NCBI GenBank assembly: GCA_032355985.1
Contig: JAUKVZ010000005.1
Span: forward strand, 229,131-293,130
From: Sarcodiotheca gaudichaudii
Lineage: Eukaryota; Rhodophyta; Florideophyceae; Gigartinales; Solieriaceae
Reading direction: 5' to 3'
DNA length: 64,000 bases
In this document: positions 34,135-43,466 of the stretch, one piece after another
Numbering within the stretch: the stretch's first letter is position 1
Layout of the letters: every line of letters starts with the position of its first letter
Position numbers and translations under genes: made by a program
The notes under the pieces: model-generated
Told to the model about the DNA's origin: nothing
Database searches by the model: none
Seen by the model: only the letters and a program-made list of their open reading frames with translations

Positions 34135-35259
34135 ATGCTGAGGACTGACGACCTTGAGTACGACCTGCCCGAGCGACTGATCGCCCGGCGCCCCGTCCAT
34201 CCGCGCCACGATGCGCGGCTCTTTGTCGTGTCGCGCACTGACCTCGACTTGCGTGAGCATGCACGGGTCAAAGACCTGCCGTCGATCCTGAAGCAGGGCG
34301 ACCTGCTCATGCGAAATGTCAGCCGCGTCGTGCCGGCAAGACTGCTGGGCAAACGGGCGGATACGAAAGGAAAAGTCGAAGGTCTTTACCTGGAGTCAGT
34401 CGCAAGCAAAACGCACGACTCCCTGCGCTGGCGCGTCCTTCTCAAGAGCAACGGCAAGCTGCGACCGGATCAGCGCATCGAGCTGCACGCGCCGGACGAT
34501 GACGCCCCGGGGGTGATGCTGACGCTGATCGATCGAGACGATGCGGCCTGGGTCGTGTGCGCCGAGTCCGTCGACGATGCCACCCACGCGAGCACGGAGG
34601 ATCTTCTTCAGCGCATCGGCGCGACCCCCCTGCCGCCGTACATCCTCGGCGCACGCCAGCGCGATGGAGATGCGACCCCGGACTCATCCGATCGCCTGTG
34701 GTACCAGACGGTGTATGCGTCTCTGGCTGCAGGCTCTGTGGCCGCACCGACCGCCGGCCTGCATTTCACGGAAGAACTGCTCGATGACGTGCTGGCCGCA
34801 GGCGTCGAGATACGTGATGTGATTCTGCATGTGGGCGAGGGCACATTCCGCCCCATCGAAACCGACACCATCGAAGCGCATCCGATGCACACCGAGCGCT
34901 TTGAGGTTCCCGGCCCTGCGCTGAAAGCGATGCTGGCCGCAAAGCCTGCATCAAGACGCGTGCTTTCCATCGGGACGACGACCGCCCGTGCGCTGGAGTC
35001 TCTGCCGCATCCAGATGAGATTCAGGACGCTGATGCGCCAATCCGGGGCGCGACGGACATCCTCATCGCGCCCGGGTACGAGTGGCGCTGGATCGACGGC
35101 ATGATGACAAACTTTCATCTGCCTCGATCAACGCTGATCGCGATGATCGCGTCCTTGTTTCCTGAGGGTGTCGAGCACATCAAGCGGCTGTACGCAGAAG
35201 CGATTCAACGTGACTATCGCTTCTACAGCTATGGCGACGCCATGCTCATCCTTCCGTAG
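34135..35259 (+). CDS. queA: S-adenosylmethionine:tRNA ribosyltransferase-isomerase
   Basis: 374 residues from ATG 34135 (MLRTDDLEYDLPERLIA); an ATG at 34117 and the frame back to 34078 are less QueA-like. Transfers the ribosyl part of SAM to preQ1 in tRNA to form epoxyqueuosine. Seen: YDLPERLIARRP, LLMRNVSRVVPARLLGKR, WYQTVYASLAAGSVAAPTAG followed by LHFTEELL, VGEGTFRPIE, IGTTTARALES, TNFHLPRSTLIAM and YRFYSYGDAMLI, all hallmarks of QueA. Together with queD and queE it points to a full queuosine pathway, with tgt, queC and queF outside this window. Confidence 0.96.
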   Translation: MLRTDDLEYDLPERLIARRPVHPRHDARLFVVSRTDLDLREHARVKDLPSILKQGDLLMRNVSRVVPARLLGKRADTKGKVEGLYLESVASKTHDSLRWRVLLKSNGKLRPDQRIELHAPDDDAPGVMLTLIDRDDAAWVVCAESVDDATHASTEDLLQRIGATPLPPYILGARQRDGDATPDSSDRLWYQTVYASLAAGSVAAPTAGLHFTEELLDDVLAAGVEIRDVILHVGEGTFRPIETDTIEAHPMHTERFEVPGPALKAMLAAKPASRRVLSIGTTTARALESLPHPDEIQDADAPIRGATDILIAPGYEWRWIDGMMTNFHLPRSTLIAMIASLFPEGVEHIKRLYAEAIQRDYRFYSYGDAMLILP

Positions 35260-35323
35260 CGCGCAAGGACAGCCTGGGCGTGATCACAAAATCCTGATGT
35301 CGATGGGATCAGAAGTGGCAGGC

Positions 35324-35524
35324 TCAGGCGATCTCGACGCGCTTGTAGTCGATGATCAGCTTCGTGCGCTTGGGCAGGAGGACGCCGGCAAGTGCGCCGT
35401 CCCGGGAGGCGGCCTCGCAACCATCCGTCGAGTTGGACTCAGCGGAAGGCGCCGTCAGTGCGACCAGTGCAGCGACTCCGAGCGCCGCCGAAAGGGTCAT
35501 CATGTCTCGCATCCGGCTTCGCAT
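35324..35524 (-). CDS. Small exported protein
   Basis: 66 residues from ATG 35524, which has a strong AGAGGAGG site eight bases upstream. Residues 1-30 (MRSRMRDMMTLSAALGVAAL, then VALTAPSAES) form a signal peptide. The mature part is about 36 residues with one Cys, ending VLLPKRTKLIIDYKRVEIA. No family recognised. The longer upstream frame is not used because it lacks signal and ribosome site. It converges with queA. Confidence 0.6.
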   Translation of the reverse strand: MRSRMRDMMTLSAALGVAALVALTAPSAESNSTDGCEAASRDGALAGVLLPKRTKLIIDYKRVEIA

Positions 35525-35824
35525 GAGCGTCGCCTCCTCTGTTCTTCTGATGTAAGACCTGCATCCGCGGAGGGTTACAGATCGCGTATTCGAGTGTACC
35601 ACGCGCCTTGGGCGACGGAAGCGCAAATGTGCGTTCCCAATGGCAGCGCAGCGCACGCGTATCGCATCACTTGTATTTCGGGACGTGCTCACGGAAATGT
35701 CACGTCCGGATAAGAAACCGGCGCCGCTGTGCAGTGCGCCAGTGCATACAAACAACGCCGCGGACTCAGGCCCGCGGCGTTGCGCTTGTTGCGTTATTGG
35801 ATCGAGTCGTGCGAAGTCGTTCGA
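35525..35824. other. Intergenic region
   Basis: 300 bases holding the leader of the small exported protein and the terminator of the sugar dehydrogenase gene at 35753-35782. Nothing else is seen. Confidence 0.5.
35745..35782 (-). terminator. Rho-independent terminator of the sugar dehydrogenase gene
   Basis: Perfect stem CAACGCCGCGG / CCGCGGCGTTG around ACTCAGGC-like loop; read on the minus strand it is followed by TTTGTATG, a weak U-run. Confidence 0.65.
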
Positions 35825-37354
35825 TCAGGGACACGGTCCCCAGTTGCCGATCAGCGCGGCCAGGTCAGACGAGCCGACGCCGCCGCCATCAAGATCAGCA
35901 GGAACGCCGACCTGTCCCCAGAAGGAGATCAGTTCGGCGAGATCCGCCGAGCCGACGGCGCCATCGCCGTTGAGATCCCACGGGCACTTGCAGCTGTCGG
36001 GAATGCCGTTTCCGGTGTTATCCGTGCTCGTGCCGTCTGCGATATCACACAGATCGCATTCATTGTTCATGTTGCAGTCATCGCACGTCGCGCCGGAGTC
36101 GGCGACGATCTTGTAGATCGAGCCGCTGATCATCACGATGTAGATCTCGCCGTAGGCGTCCTCGCCAAACGACGACAGACCGAACGAGGAAGACCAGTCG
36201 CCGGCCGCCAGTTCAGCCGTGCGCTCCTGCGCGTTCACGACGGACGAACCGTTGTACTCGAGCGACCAGATCTGCCCGCGGCAGTAGTCGCCGTAGAAGT
36301 ACGTGCCCTCAAGCTCAGGAATGGCGCAGCCGCGATAAATGTGACCGCCGGTGACCGAACTGCACGGGGCCTGCGTCCACACGTAATCGATGATCGGATC
36401 AGTCAATGAGGCCGCGAAGCATGTGCATCCGGTAAGGCCGGTGCAGCGATTGCCCTCCATGCAGCGCCAGCCGTAGTTCTCACCGCCGTTACTCAATGCG
36501 GGCTGGAAGTTCACTTCCTCGCGCGCGCTCTGGCCGACATCAGCGATGAACAGATCGCCTGTTTCCTCGTCAAAGTCGTTGCGCCAGGGATTTCGAAGGC
36601 CGTATGCCCAGATCTCGTCGAGACCAGCCGCGCCGACGAAAGGATTGTCCGCAGGGATCGCGTAGTTGCGATTCACGTCGCCCGGGTAGTCGTCGCCATC
36701 GACATCGATGCGAAGCATTTTGCCGAGGTAAAAGTTCAGATCCTGAGCGCGACCATTGGGATCATTGCCGCTGCCGCCATCGCCAGCCGCGATGTAAAGG
36801 TAGCCGTCCGGGCCAAAGTCGATCCAGCCGCCGTTGTGGTTCGAAAAGTCCTGGTTGAACGTCAGGACGACCTGCCCGCTGAGCGGATCCGCGACATCCG
36901 GATCACCGGCGCTGACCTGATAGCGCTCGATCACGGTCGAACCGCTGCCGCCGCCGGATGTGTAGTTCACATAGAAGTAGCCGTTCTGGTCGTAATTCGG
37001 ATGGAACGCCAGGCCGAGTAGGCCGCGCTCGCTGCCTGAAGAGCTGGCGGCCGTGACCGTCAGAAACGTGCCGGAGATCACGCCATCTTTGATGATGCGG
37101 ATCCGGCGTGTGTTCTGTTCGATAACGAACTCACGATCAAAATCGCCCGGTGCGTGCGTCAGGTAGATGGGATCGGAAAGGCCCGAGACATACAGCTCCG
37201 TCGTCAGGACGAGCGGCGCCCCGCGCTCCGTTGCATCGGCCGAGATCGCCTCGACCGGCTCGGTGCTCTTCGTTGTTGCGGTCGCCACGTTCGTCGCCAG
37301 GAGCGCGCCGCCTGCTACCAGGGCTGCGGCGCCCACAAGCTGATGCCTCGTCAT
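35825..37354 (-). CDS. Secreted PQQ-type sugar dehydrogenase with dockerin-like WGPCP tail
   Basis: 509 residues from ATG 37354, which follows AAGGAGAG; upstream codons to 37441 lack a signal. Signal peptide of about 26 residues. The body is the six-bladed Gdh/HHIP propeller: LSDPIYLTHAPGD, ERGLLGLAFHPNY, FSNHNGGWIDFGPDGYLYIA with the catalytic His in NHNGG, GKMLRIDVDG, IWAYGLRNPWRNDFD. It oxidises sugars with PQQ in the periplasm or outside. The last 60 residues are the CPWDLNGDGAVGSADLAEL calcium-loop module ending LIGNWGPCP, preceded by a thrombospondin-3-like CDLCDIADGTSTDNTGNGIP stretch. Confidence 0.88.
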   Translation of the reverse strand: MTRHQLVGAAALVAGGALLATNVATATTKSTEPVEAISADATERGAPLVLTTELYVSGLSDPIYLTHAPGDFDREFVIEQNTRRIRIIKDGVISGTFLTVTAASSSGSERGLLGLAFHPNYDQNGYFYVNYTSGGGSGSTVIERYQVSAGDPDVADPLSGQVVLTFNQDFSNHNGGWIDFGPDGYLYIAAGDGGSGNDPNGRAQDLNFYLGKMLRIDVDGDDYPGDVNRNYAIPADNPFVGAAGLDEIWAYGLRNPWRNDFDEETGDLFIADVGQSAREEVNFQPALSNGGENYGWRCMEGNRCTGLTGCTCFAASLTDPIIDYVWTQAPCSSVTGGHIYRGCAIPELEGTYFYGDYCRGQIWSLEYNGSSVVNAQERTAELAAGDWSSSFGLSSFGEDAYGEIYIVMISGSIYKIVADSGATCDDCNMNNECDLCDIADGTSTDNTGNGIPDSCKCPWDLNGDGAVGSADLAELISFWGQVGVPADLDGGGVGSSDLAALIGNWGPCP

Positions 37355-37762
37355 GAATCTCTCCTTGCCAGATCTCATCGACTTCTTCCCAATCTTGGAT
37401 TTCGTCACTCTCATGCTGCTTCGACGGCCGCGCCCGTCCAATAATGGCGGGTCGCTTCCTCGCCGACGCAGTCAGCCGGATCCCACGACTGGATCCGACA
37501 TCTCCTCTTGATCCCCCGAAACCGGCCTCAGAGGGCCGAAAACGCTCCGGGCGCAATGGCTCCACCCGCCCGAGGGCCACGGCAGCCTAGCACTGCCGAT
37601 CAGGTCCGCAAAGATTCATTCACGCCAGACAGGGATCTTTTTTCGATGTTGCCCGATTGAGCGGCGCTCCCTGCCGATCCTCACCCACACACATACACTC
37701 GCACGTGGCTGACAGGCCATGCGCCCCCCAACTCCAGGCCGCCAGCCAATCATTCGCACAGC
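37355..37762. other. Divergent intergenic region
   Basis: 408 bases between two outward-reading genes. An inverted CCGG-rich stretch lies at about 37515-37545, and a run of CA dinucleotides at 37684-37696. No gene, no clear promoter boxes. Confidence 0.4.
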
Positions 37763-39763
37763 ATGAGCGCACGCCCCAGAACCGAATCCGCCAAGACTCG
37801 CTGCGATCCTCGCAAACGCAAGGGCGCTGACGTGTCTCTCAACGTCCTGCCGACGGGCAAGAGCGATGACGCCCCAGTCATGGCGCGTTCACGCAACAGC
37901 CGCAGGCGCGCGTTCGTGCTCATCCTGCTTCATGTGATCATCATCGCGCACATCATTCAGTGGCGCATCACGGGTGAAACCGTCTCCCCGGTCGAGCCAT
38001 CCGAAGCGATGCAGACGCTTGAGACAGGCGCCGTCAACGCCGGGTTCATCTTCTTCGCCGTCGCGCTGCTGGCGACGCTCATCTTCGGCCGCTTCGTCTG
38101 CGGCTGGGGCTGCCACATCGTGGCCTTGCAGGATCTCTGCTACTGGATGATGCGCAAGATCGGCGTCCGTCCGAAACCCTTCCGATCGCGCTTGCTGATA
38201 CTTGCGCCGCTCGCGCTGGCGCTGTACATGTTCGTGTGGCCTACGGTCTATCGCGTTGTGTTTACTGATATCCCCGCGCCATCGCTGACCAATCACATCA
38301 TGGAGCGGAATTTCTGGGAGACGTTCGCCGGACCGATCATCGCCGTTCCTTTTCTGCTGATCTGCGGCTTCGCGACGGTTTATTTCCTCGGCGCCAAGGG
38401 GTTCTGCACCTATGGCTGCCCGTATGGCGGCTTCTTTGCGCCGGTCGACTCACTCTCGCCGGGGCGCATCGTCGTCGATCCGGACAAGTGCGAAGGCTGC
38501 GGCCACTGCACCGCGGTGTGCACATCCAACGTGCGCGTGCATGAGGAGATCGCCGTGCATGGCATGGTGGTCGATCCCGGCTGTATGAAGTGTCTCGACT
38601 GCGTCAGCGTCTGCCCGAATGATGCGCTCTCCTTCAAGATGGCGCGACCGGCGATCCTCAAGAAGACGAACAAGGATGTCCCGAAGGCGAAGCGCAAGTT
38701 TGACCTGACGCTTGGCGAAGAGATCACGTTTGCGCTTGTGCTTTTCTTCAGCTTTATGGCGTACCGCAATCTGTACGGCCTGATTCCGATGCTGATGGCG
38801 ATCGGCGCTGCGGGCTGCGCGACATATATCTTTTACATCGCTTCGCGCATCCTCAGCGATGCGAACGTGCGATTTCATCAGTTCCAGCTTCGACACAAGG
38901 GACGCGTGACCGGTGTCGGCGCGTTCTGGCTGACCGGCTCATTGCTCCTCGCGCTTTTCACACTTCACTCCGGCGTGCTGAAGTATCAGCGCATCAGAGG
39001 CGAACACATGATGAGAGAGGTCGGCGCCCTTGTGTCGCACGATCAGGCGTTCGGGCAGGCACGAAGCTCGATTCCACCTGAAGCGTTTGAGATCGCGGAT
39101 CGCGCGATTTCTCATCTGCGGATGGCGCGCCCGATTGGAAGTGGCGGCATCGCGCTGATCAGCACGCCGGACGTGGATGCGAAGCTCGCAATGCTCTACG
39201 TCGTCAAGGGCGATGCGCCGCAGGCAGAGCGGCTCTTTCAAAGCGTCCTGGAGCGGGAGGGCATGATCGATCAGGCAAGCGCTGACCTCATGCGCACCAT
39301 GCTGATGCAGGGTCGGGCCGAAGATGCGCTCGAACAGGGAAGATCCAATCTCGCCGAAGATCCCTCGCTCGTCCAGACGCGGCAGCTCTGTGTCGATCTG
39401 GCGATCGAACGAGGCGATGTTGGACTCGCGACGGAGCTCTACGAAGAGGGCGCTGCGGCAGGCGCGATGACGCCTCGGATGACCGCGCGGCTGGCGAACA
39501 TCTACGCGATGACCAATCGAATCGACGAGGCGCTGGCCACGATCGATCTGGCCAGCGCGCAGGCCCCGGAAGATCACGTCGTCTTTGATCTGCGTCTTTC
39601 AGCGCTGCTGACGCTCAACCGATTTGACCAGGCCATCGACGAACTCAAACGCAAAGCCGAAGCTGAGCCCGATTTTGAACAGGCGCACCTGGAGCGCGCC
39701 GCCATCATTCTTCGTCAGCTCGGCCGAGATGACGAGGCTGATGCGCTGAACATCGGGCAGTGA
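37763..39763 (+). CDS. NapH/CcoG-like 4Fe-4S membrane protein fused to TPR domain
   Basis: 666 residues. Helices at about 50-68, 93-110, 145-163 and 193-212, with Cys motifs after the second (RFVCGWGCHI) and fourth (FCTYGCPYG) typical of NapH/NosR/CcoG polyferredoxins. Two ferredoxin clusters follow: CEGCGHCTAVCTSNV at about 242 and CMKCLDCVSVCPNDA at about 274. Three more helices (about 325-415) are followed by a soluble region of about 250 residues with TPR-like helices (ADLMRTMLMQGRAEDALEQG, LANIYAMTNRIDEALATID). It probably moves electrons through the inner membrane to an unknown partner; the TPR half may recruit that partner. Confidence 0.82.
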   Translation: MSARPRTESAKTRCDPRKRKGADVSLNVLPTGKSDDAPVMARSRNSRRRAFVLILLHVIIIAHIIQWRITGETVSPVEPSEAMQTLETGAVNAGFIFFAVALLATLIFGRFVCGWGCHIVALQDLCYWMMRKIGVRPKPFRSRLLILAPLALALYMFVWPTVYRVVFTDIPAPSLTNHIMERNFWETFAGPIIAVPFLLICGFATVYFLGAKGFCTYGCPYGGFFAPVDSLSPGRIVVDPDKCEGCGHCTAVCTSNVRVHEEIAVHGMVVDPGCMKCLDCVSVCPNDALSFKMARPAILKKTNKDVPKAKRKFDLTLGEEITFALVLFFSFMAYRNLYGLIPMLMAIGAAGCATYIFYIASRILSDANVRFHQFQLRHKGRVTGVGAFWLTGSLLLALFTLHSGVLKYQRIRGEHMMREVGALVSHDQAFGQARSSIPPEAFEIADRAISHLRMARPIGSGGIALISTPDVDAKLAMLYVVKGDAPQAERLFQSVLEREGMIDQASADLMRTMLMQGRAEDALEQGRSNLAEDPSLVQTRQLCVDLAIERGDVGLATELYEEGAAAGAMTPRMTARLANIYAMTNRIDEALATIDLASAQAPEDHVVFDLRLSALLTLNRFDQAIDELKRKAEAEPDFEQAHLERAAIILRQLGRDDEADALNIGQ

Positions 39764-39773
39764 ATCATTCCAC

Positions 39774-39813
39774 ACAAAAAAACGCCGCGCCAGGCGCAAG
39801 GCCCGGCGCGGCG
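39774..39813 (-). terminator. Rho-independent terminator of the M16 operon
   Basis: Stem CGCCGCGCC / GGCGCGGCG; on the minus strand followed by GTTTTTTTGTG. It lies between converging genes and may serve both. Confidence 0.85.
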
Positions 39814-39839
39814 ATCAAGTCACGTTCAATGAGTCCGGA

Positions 39840-41366
39840 TCAGTTGGATTCCGGCATCGGCTCCTGCGTCAGCGGATCGCGCATCGGAAGCTCCGTCGAC
39901 ACACCTTCGAAGAAGTCCGCCATGCTCGCGCGACCTTCAAGGTCGCCGGGATAGATCTCATCCCACTTGCCGACGACGAGAATCGCCATGTCCTCCGGAT
40001 GGAGATGCTCTTTGGCGGCATCCTTCACATCGCTGGCGCTGACGCGCGCAACGTTGTCGCGATAGTTCTGCCAGAAGCTGGGATCGCGTCCGGTCCATTC
40101 ATCGCTGATGAAGACATTGAGCATGCCCTGCTTGGATTCAAACGTGCGCGGAAACGTCTCGATGAACGAGGCGCGAGCCGTCTCCAACTCTTCCTCCGGC
40201 ACGAGTTGAGTGCGCATCTTCTCGATCTCTTCGAGAATGATCTTCAGCGCCAGGGCCACTGTGCGATTCTTGGAGGCGTACGTTGCGCGGAACTCGCCGT
40301 CGTAATAAGGCGGCATCCACATCATCGAGCCGGCGCCATACGCCAGGCCTTCATCGCTGCGCACGCGGCTCATGATGCGGCTCGTGAAGCCGCCGCCGCC
40401 GAGCACATCGTTCATGATCGTCAGCGGGAAGTAATCCGGATCATCCCGCTGCACGCCTCGCATGCCAAGGCGAACCTTGCCCTGCGGGATGTCCTTCTCA
40501 ATGTGGTAGACACCTGCGGCGACGTCCTCATCCGGCGCCGGAGGATCGGGCATGCGCTCGCCTGCTTCCCAGCCGTCGATGGCCGCTTCAAGCATGGAAA
40601 GCGCTTCGTCGACTTGGATGTCGCCGGTGACGCCGATGATCAGGTTGCCGGGATTGAAGACCTTCGCGTGGAAGTTCCGCATATCCGCTTCGGTGACGCT
40701 TGTGATCGTTTCCTCAGTCGCGACGCGGCCCTGATAATGATCACGCCCGTACATCAATGAAGACCATTCGCGAGCGATGATGTCATTGGCGTCATCGTTT
40801 CGCTGCTTCATCCGCTCCAGGCGCTCTTCGATGTGCAGGCGCGTGCGATCGGTGTCAAAGCCGGGATTCCGCAGCATGTCCATGAAGAGCGCGAACGCTT
40901 CATCGAGATTTGATGCAAGGCAGTTCAGGCTTGCGCCGGACTGATCATCGCCGGAGTACGTCGAACAGATGGCGGCGAGGTAATCGAACTTCTCGTCAAG
41001 GTCCTTCGCCCCGATGGAGGTCGTGCCGCCCTGACGGATCAACGTTCCGGTCATGGAGGCCAGACCAGCCTGATCCGTCGGCTCCAGGTAAGCGCCGCCC
41101 TTGAACGTGAACGTGATGTTCACCAGCGGGAACTCGTGGCTGGGCGCGATGTACACCGGCACGCCGCTGGAGAGCGTGTAGCGATACTCCTCAGCCATCG
41201 GCGGCTCGAAATCAAGCGGCTGGAACTCGATGTCCTCCGGCCGCTCGGGAAGTTCGGCAAGCGCCGCGCCGCATGTCAGGATCATCGAGCCGATAGCGCC
41301 GGCGCCGAGGATCCGCATCACTCTGCGACACGATTCTGATTTGTTGTCGTTGTAAATGCGCTTCAT
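39840..41366 (-). CDS. M16-family peptidase homologue lacking HxxEH
   Basis: 508 residues from ATG 41366, overlapping the upstream gene by one base (TGATG). Signal peptide of about 35 residues. Fold landmarks of M16 proteins are present (NITFTFKGGAYLEPTDQAGL, GVTGDIQVDEALSMLEAAID, GGGFTSRIMSRVRSDEGLAYG) but the zinc motif HxxEH is absent: the place reads AGLASMTGTL. The C-terminal RSDEGLAYGAGS segment carries the Arg/Tyr substrate-binding element. It is the non-catalytic partner of the adjacent protease, as in mitochondrial processing peptidase and many bacterial pairs. Likely periplasmic. Confidence 0.87.
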   Translation of the reverse strand: MKRIYNDNKSESCRRVMRILGAGAIGSMILTCGAALAELPERPEDIEFQPLDFEPPMAEEYRYTLSSGVPVYIAPSHEFPLVNITFTFKGGAYLEPTDQAGLASMTGTLIRQGGTTSIGAKDLDEKFDYLAAICSTYSGDDQSGASLNCLASNLDEAFALFMDMLRNPGFDTDRTRLHIEERLERMKQRNDDANDIIAREWSSLMYGRDHYQGRVATEETITSVTEADMRNFHAKVFNPGNLIIGVTGDIQVDEALSMLEAAIDGWEAGERMPDPPAPDEDVAAGVYHIEKDIPQGKVRLGMRGVQRDDPDYFPLTIMNDVLGGGGFTSRIMSRVRSDEGLAYGAGSMMWMPPYYDGEFRATYASKNRTVALALKIILEEIEKMRTQLVPEEELETARASFIETFPRTFESKQGMLNVFISDEWTGRDPSFWQNYRDNVARVSASDVKDAAKEHLHPEDMAILVVGKWDEIYPGDLEGRASMADFFEGVSTELPMRDPLTQEPMPESN

Positions 41367-43114
41367 CACTCTGCACCCTCCGCCTCAAGTTCCGCGATCT
41401 TCTCCTGCATGGCGCCGAGGATGTAATCGAACGCCGCCTTGAACTCTTCCGGCACCTGCGCCGCCTGAGCCCGCATCATCTGCATCTGCTGCCGCAGCAG
41501 ATCGATCTCCGCGATCGTCACTGCTTCAAGCTGCTCCAGCGCCTGCTTGACCATGGTGCGCGCCTGGGGCGGCAGGGCCAGCAACTTCGGATCTTCCGGC
41601 GCCGTGCCCGCCTTGCGCGTGTACACGGCGACCGTGCGATTGGCTCGATCGAAGTACTGGTTCGCCACACGCTGGATGTCTTCCGGCGTCACGGCGTCAA
41701 CAAGATCGCGCTGCGTATTGAGGTACTCCCAGCCGCCCAGCGCCTCGTAGTACCCGAGCTGAACGAGCAGGAAGAAGTTGCTCTGAAGCCTGCGATAGGA
41801 GTTGGCGAGGAACTGATTCTTGACCTTCTGAAGCTCCTGCTCGCCGACAGGATTCTCCTGCAGATCGGCAAGCACTTCGTACCACGCCGCCTCAAGCTGC
41901 TCCGGCGCCGCATCGCCCTTTGTTTCGGCGCTGAAGCTGAACGCGCCGGCCAGCCGACGTGGATCCGTACTTGTGTAGGCGCTGGAGGCGATCTCCTCGC
42001 CTTCAACCATCTTCTCGTACAGACGACCTGTGCGACCATTGAGAATTTGTGACATCACTTCCAGCGGGGTCGTATCGGTATGGACCGCTGGAACCGTGTG
42101 GTATCGGATCTCCACCTGCGGCTGCACGTCGCCTTCGGCGAACATGCGCATCTCGGCCTGCTGCTCCATCTCGAGCGTCACGACCTTGGGCGGATCTTCG
42201 CCGCGCTCCAGCGTGCCGAAGTAGCTGGTGATCAGCTCCTTCGCCTCCGCCGGATCAAAGTCACCGACGACGATGCCGACGAGATTGTTCGGTCGGTAGT
42301 AAATGTCGTAGAAGCGCTCCGCCTCCTCGCGCGTGTACGAGTTCAGGTCGGACGTCCAGCCGATGACCGGAGTTCCATAGGGCGAGCTCATCCAGAACAT
42401 CGAGTTGAGCTGCTCCTGAAACTTGCCCGTCGGCGTGGAATCCGTGCGAAGTCGTCGCTCTTCATGAACAACATCGCGCTCTGAGTAGAACTCGCGGAAC
42501 GTCGAGTTCGCAAGACGATCCGACTCCATCCACGCCCAGAGCTCCAGCTTGTTGCTCGGAACCGTGATGAAGTAGAACGTCAGGTCATAGGACGTAAAGG
42601 CGTTCATGCCTGAGGCGCCCAGATTCGTGTAGACGCGATCAAACTCATCCTTGACGATCGTCTCGCGCTGATCGGCCGTCACCTGCGCCATCTCGGCGCG
42701 AATCTCGGCCATCTGCGGCGTGTCGTTCTTGGCGTCCCACGGATCATCGATCTCGCCGCTTCTCCAGCGGTCGTACTGCTCACCAAGCTGAAGCTCAAGC
42801 AGCTCGGCGCGAAGCTCGGCCAGCTTCTCGCGCGACGCGCGATCGGCGGCCTCGTCGGACGTGCCGATCGTGTCCGTGCCCTTGAACATCATGTGCTCGA
42901 AGAAGTGGCTGATCCCGGTGATGCCCGGACGCTCGTTCACCGAGCCGACGCGAGCCATCCAGCCCGCGGCGATGTTGTTTGGCTGATCCGTACGCGGCAC
43001 GAGCAGGAACTCCATGCCGTTGTCGAGTGTGAAGGACTCGACGTCGACCTGCTGGGCCATCGTCGAGGACGCCAGCCCCAGGGCAAGCGTCGATACGAGC
43101 ATCCGTCGCAACAT
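41366..43114 (-). CDS. M16-family zinc peptidase (catalytic subunit)
   Basis: 582 residues from ATG 43114, after CGGAGAG; the frame upstream to 43387 is not coding-like. Signal peptide MLRRMLVSTLALGLASSTMA. The inverted zinc motif is HFFEHMMFKGT at about 70, with the distal Glu in the ERRLRTDSTP region. An insert of about 70 residues after HFFEH (LAELRAELLELQLGEQYDRW) is helical. The second half holds NNLVGIVVGDFDPAEAKELI. Degrades peptides outside the cytoplasm with its coupled partner. Confidence 0.9.
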   Translation of the reverse strand: MLRRMLVSTLALGLASSTMAQQVDVESFTLDNGMEFLLVPRTDQPNNIAAGWMARVGSVNERPGITGISHFFEHMMFKGTDTIGTSDEAADRASREKLAELRAELLELQLGEQYDRWRSGEIDDPWDAKNDTPQMAEIRAEMAQVTADQRETIVKDEFDRVYTNLGASGMNAFTSYDLTFYFITVPSNKLELWAWMESDRLANSTFREFYSERDVVHEERRLRTDSTPTGKFQEQLNSMFWMSSPYGTPVIGWTSDLNSYTREEAERFYDIYYRPNNLVGIVVGDFDPAEAKELITSYFGTLERGEDPPKVVTLEMEQQAEMRMFAEGDVQPQVEIRYHTVPAVHTDTTPLEVMSQILNGRTGRLYEKMVEGEEIASSAYTSTDPRRLAGAFSFSAETKGDAAPEQLEAAWYEVLADLQENPVGEQELQKVKNQFLANSYRRLQSNFFLLVQLGYYEALGGWEYLNTQRDLVDAVTPEDIQRVANQYFDRANRTVAVYTRKAGTAPEDPKLLALPPQARTMVKQALEQLEAVTIAEIDLLRQQMQMMRAQAAQVPEEFKAAFDYILGAMQEKIAELEAEGAE

Positions 43115-43389
43115 GAGAGACTCTCCGTAGAAATCGATCGTGTACTGGTTCGAAAGCGATCTTAGCGGCGACGATCGTGGCCGATCGGAAGCTGCCCCGG
43201 CCAGCCGCCTGAAGCCCCCACGACGCCGGAATCCGACGTTCGATCGCCCCCTGAGTATTCCTACCGGACGGTCGCTCCGAGGCCGCTGCGCTGAGATCGC
43301 ATTTTTTCGATCTTCCGGGTCGCCTGTCGCCGACATTCGTCCATCTTGCATTGATCGGCGGGGCGGCCAACAATGCCCGGCCAGCACAC

Positions 43390-43463
43390 GGCCGTGTACC
43401 CAAGTGGTCTAAGGGGACGGATTGCAAATCCGTTATTCGCGGGTTCGAATCCCGCCGCGGCCT
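43390..43463 (+). tRNA. tRNA-Cys (anticodon GCA)
   Basis: Acceptor GGCCGTG pairs with CGCGGCC (one G-U). Anticodon stem-loop ACGGATTGCAAATCCGT with anticodon GCA, T arm CGCGGGTTCGAATCCCGCC-like, discriminator U as usual for Cys. CCA not encoded. A TTTTT run follows directly. Confidence 0.95.
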
Positions 43464-43466
43464 TTT

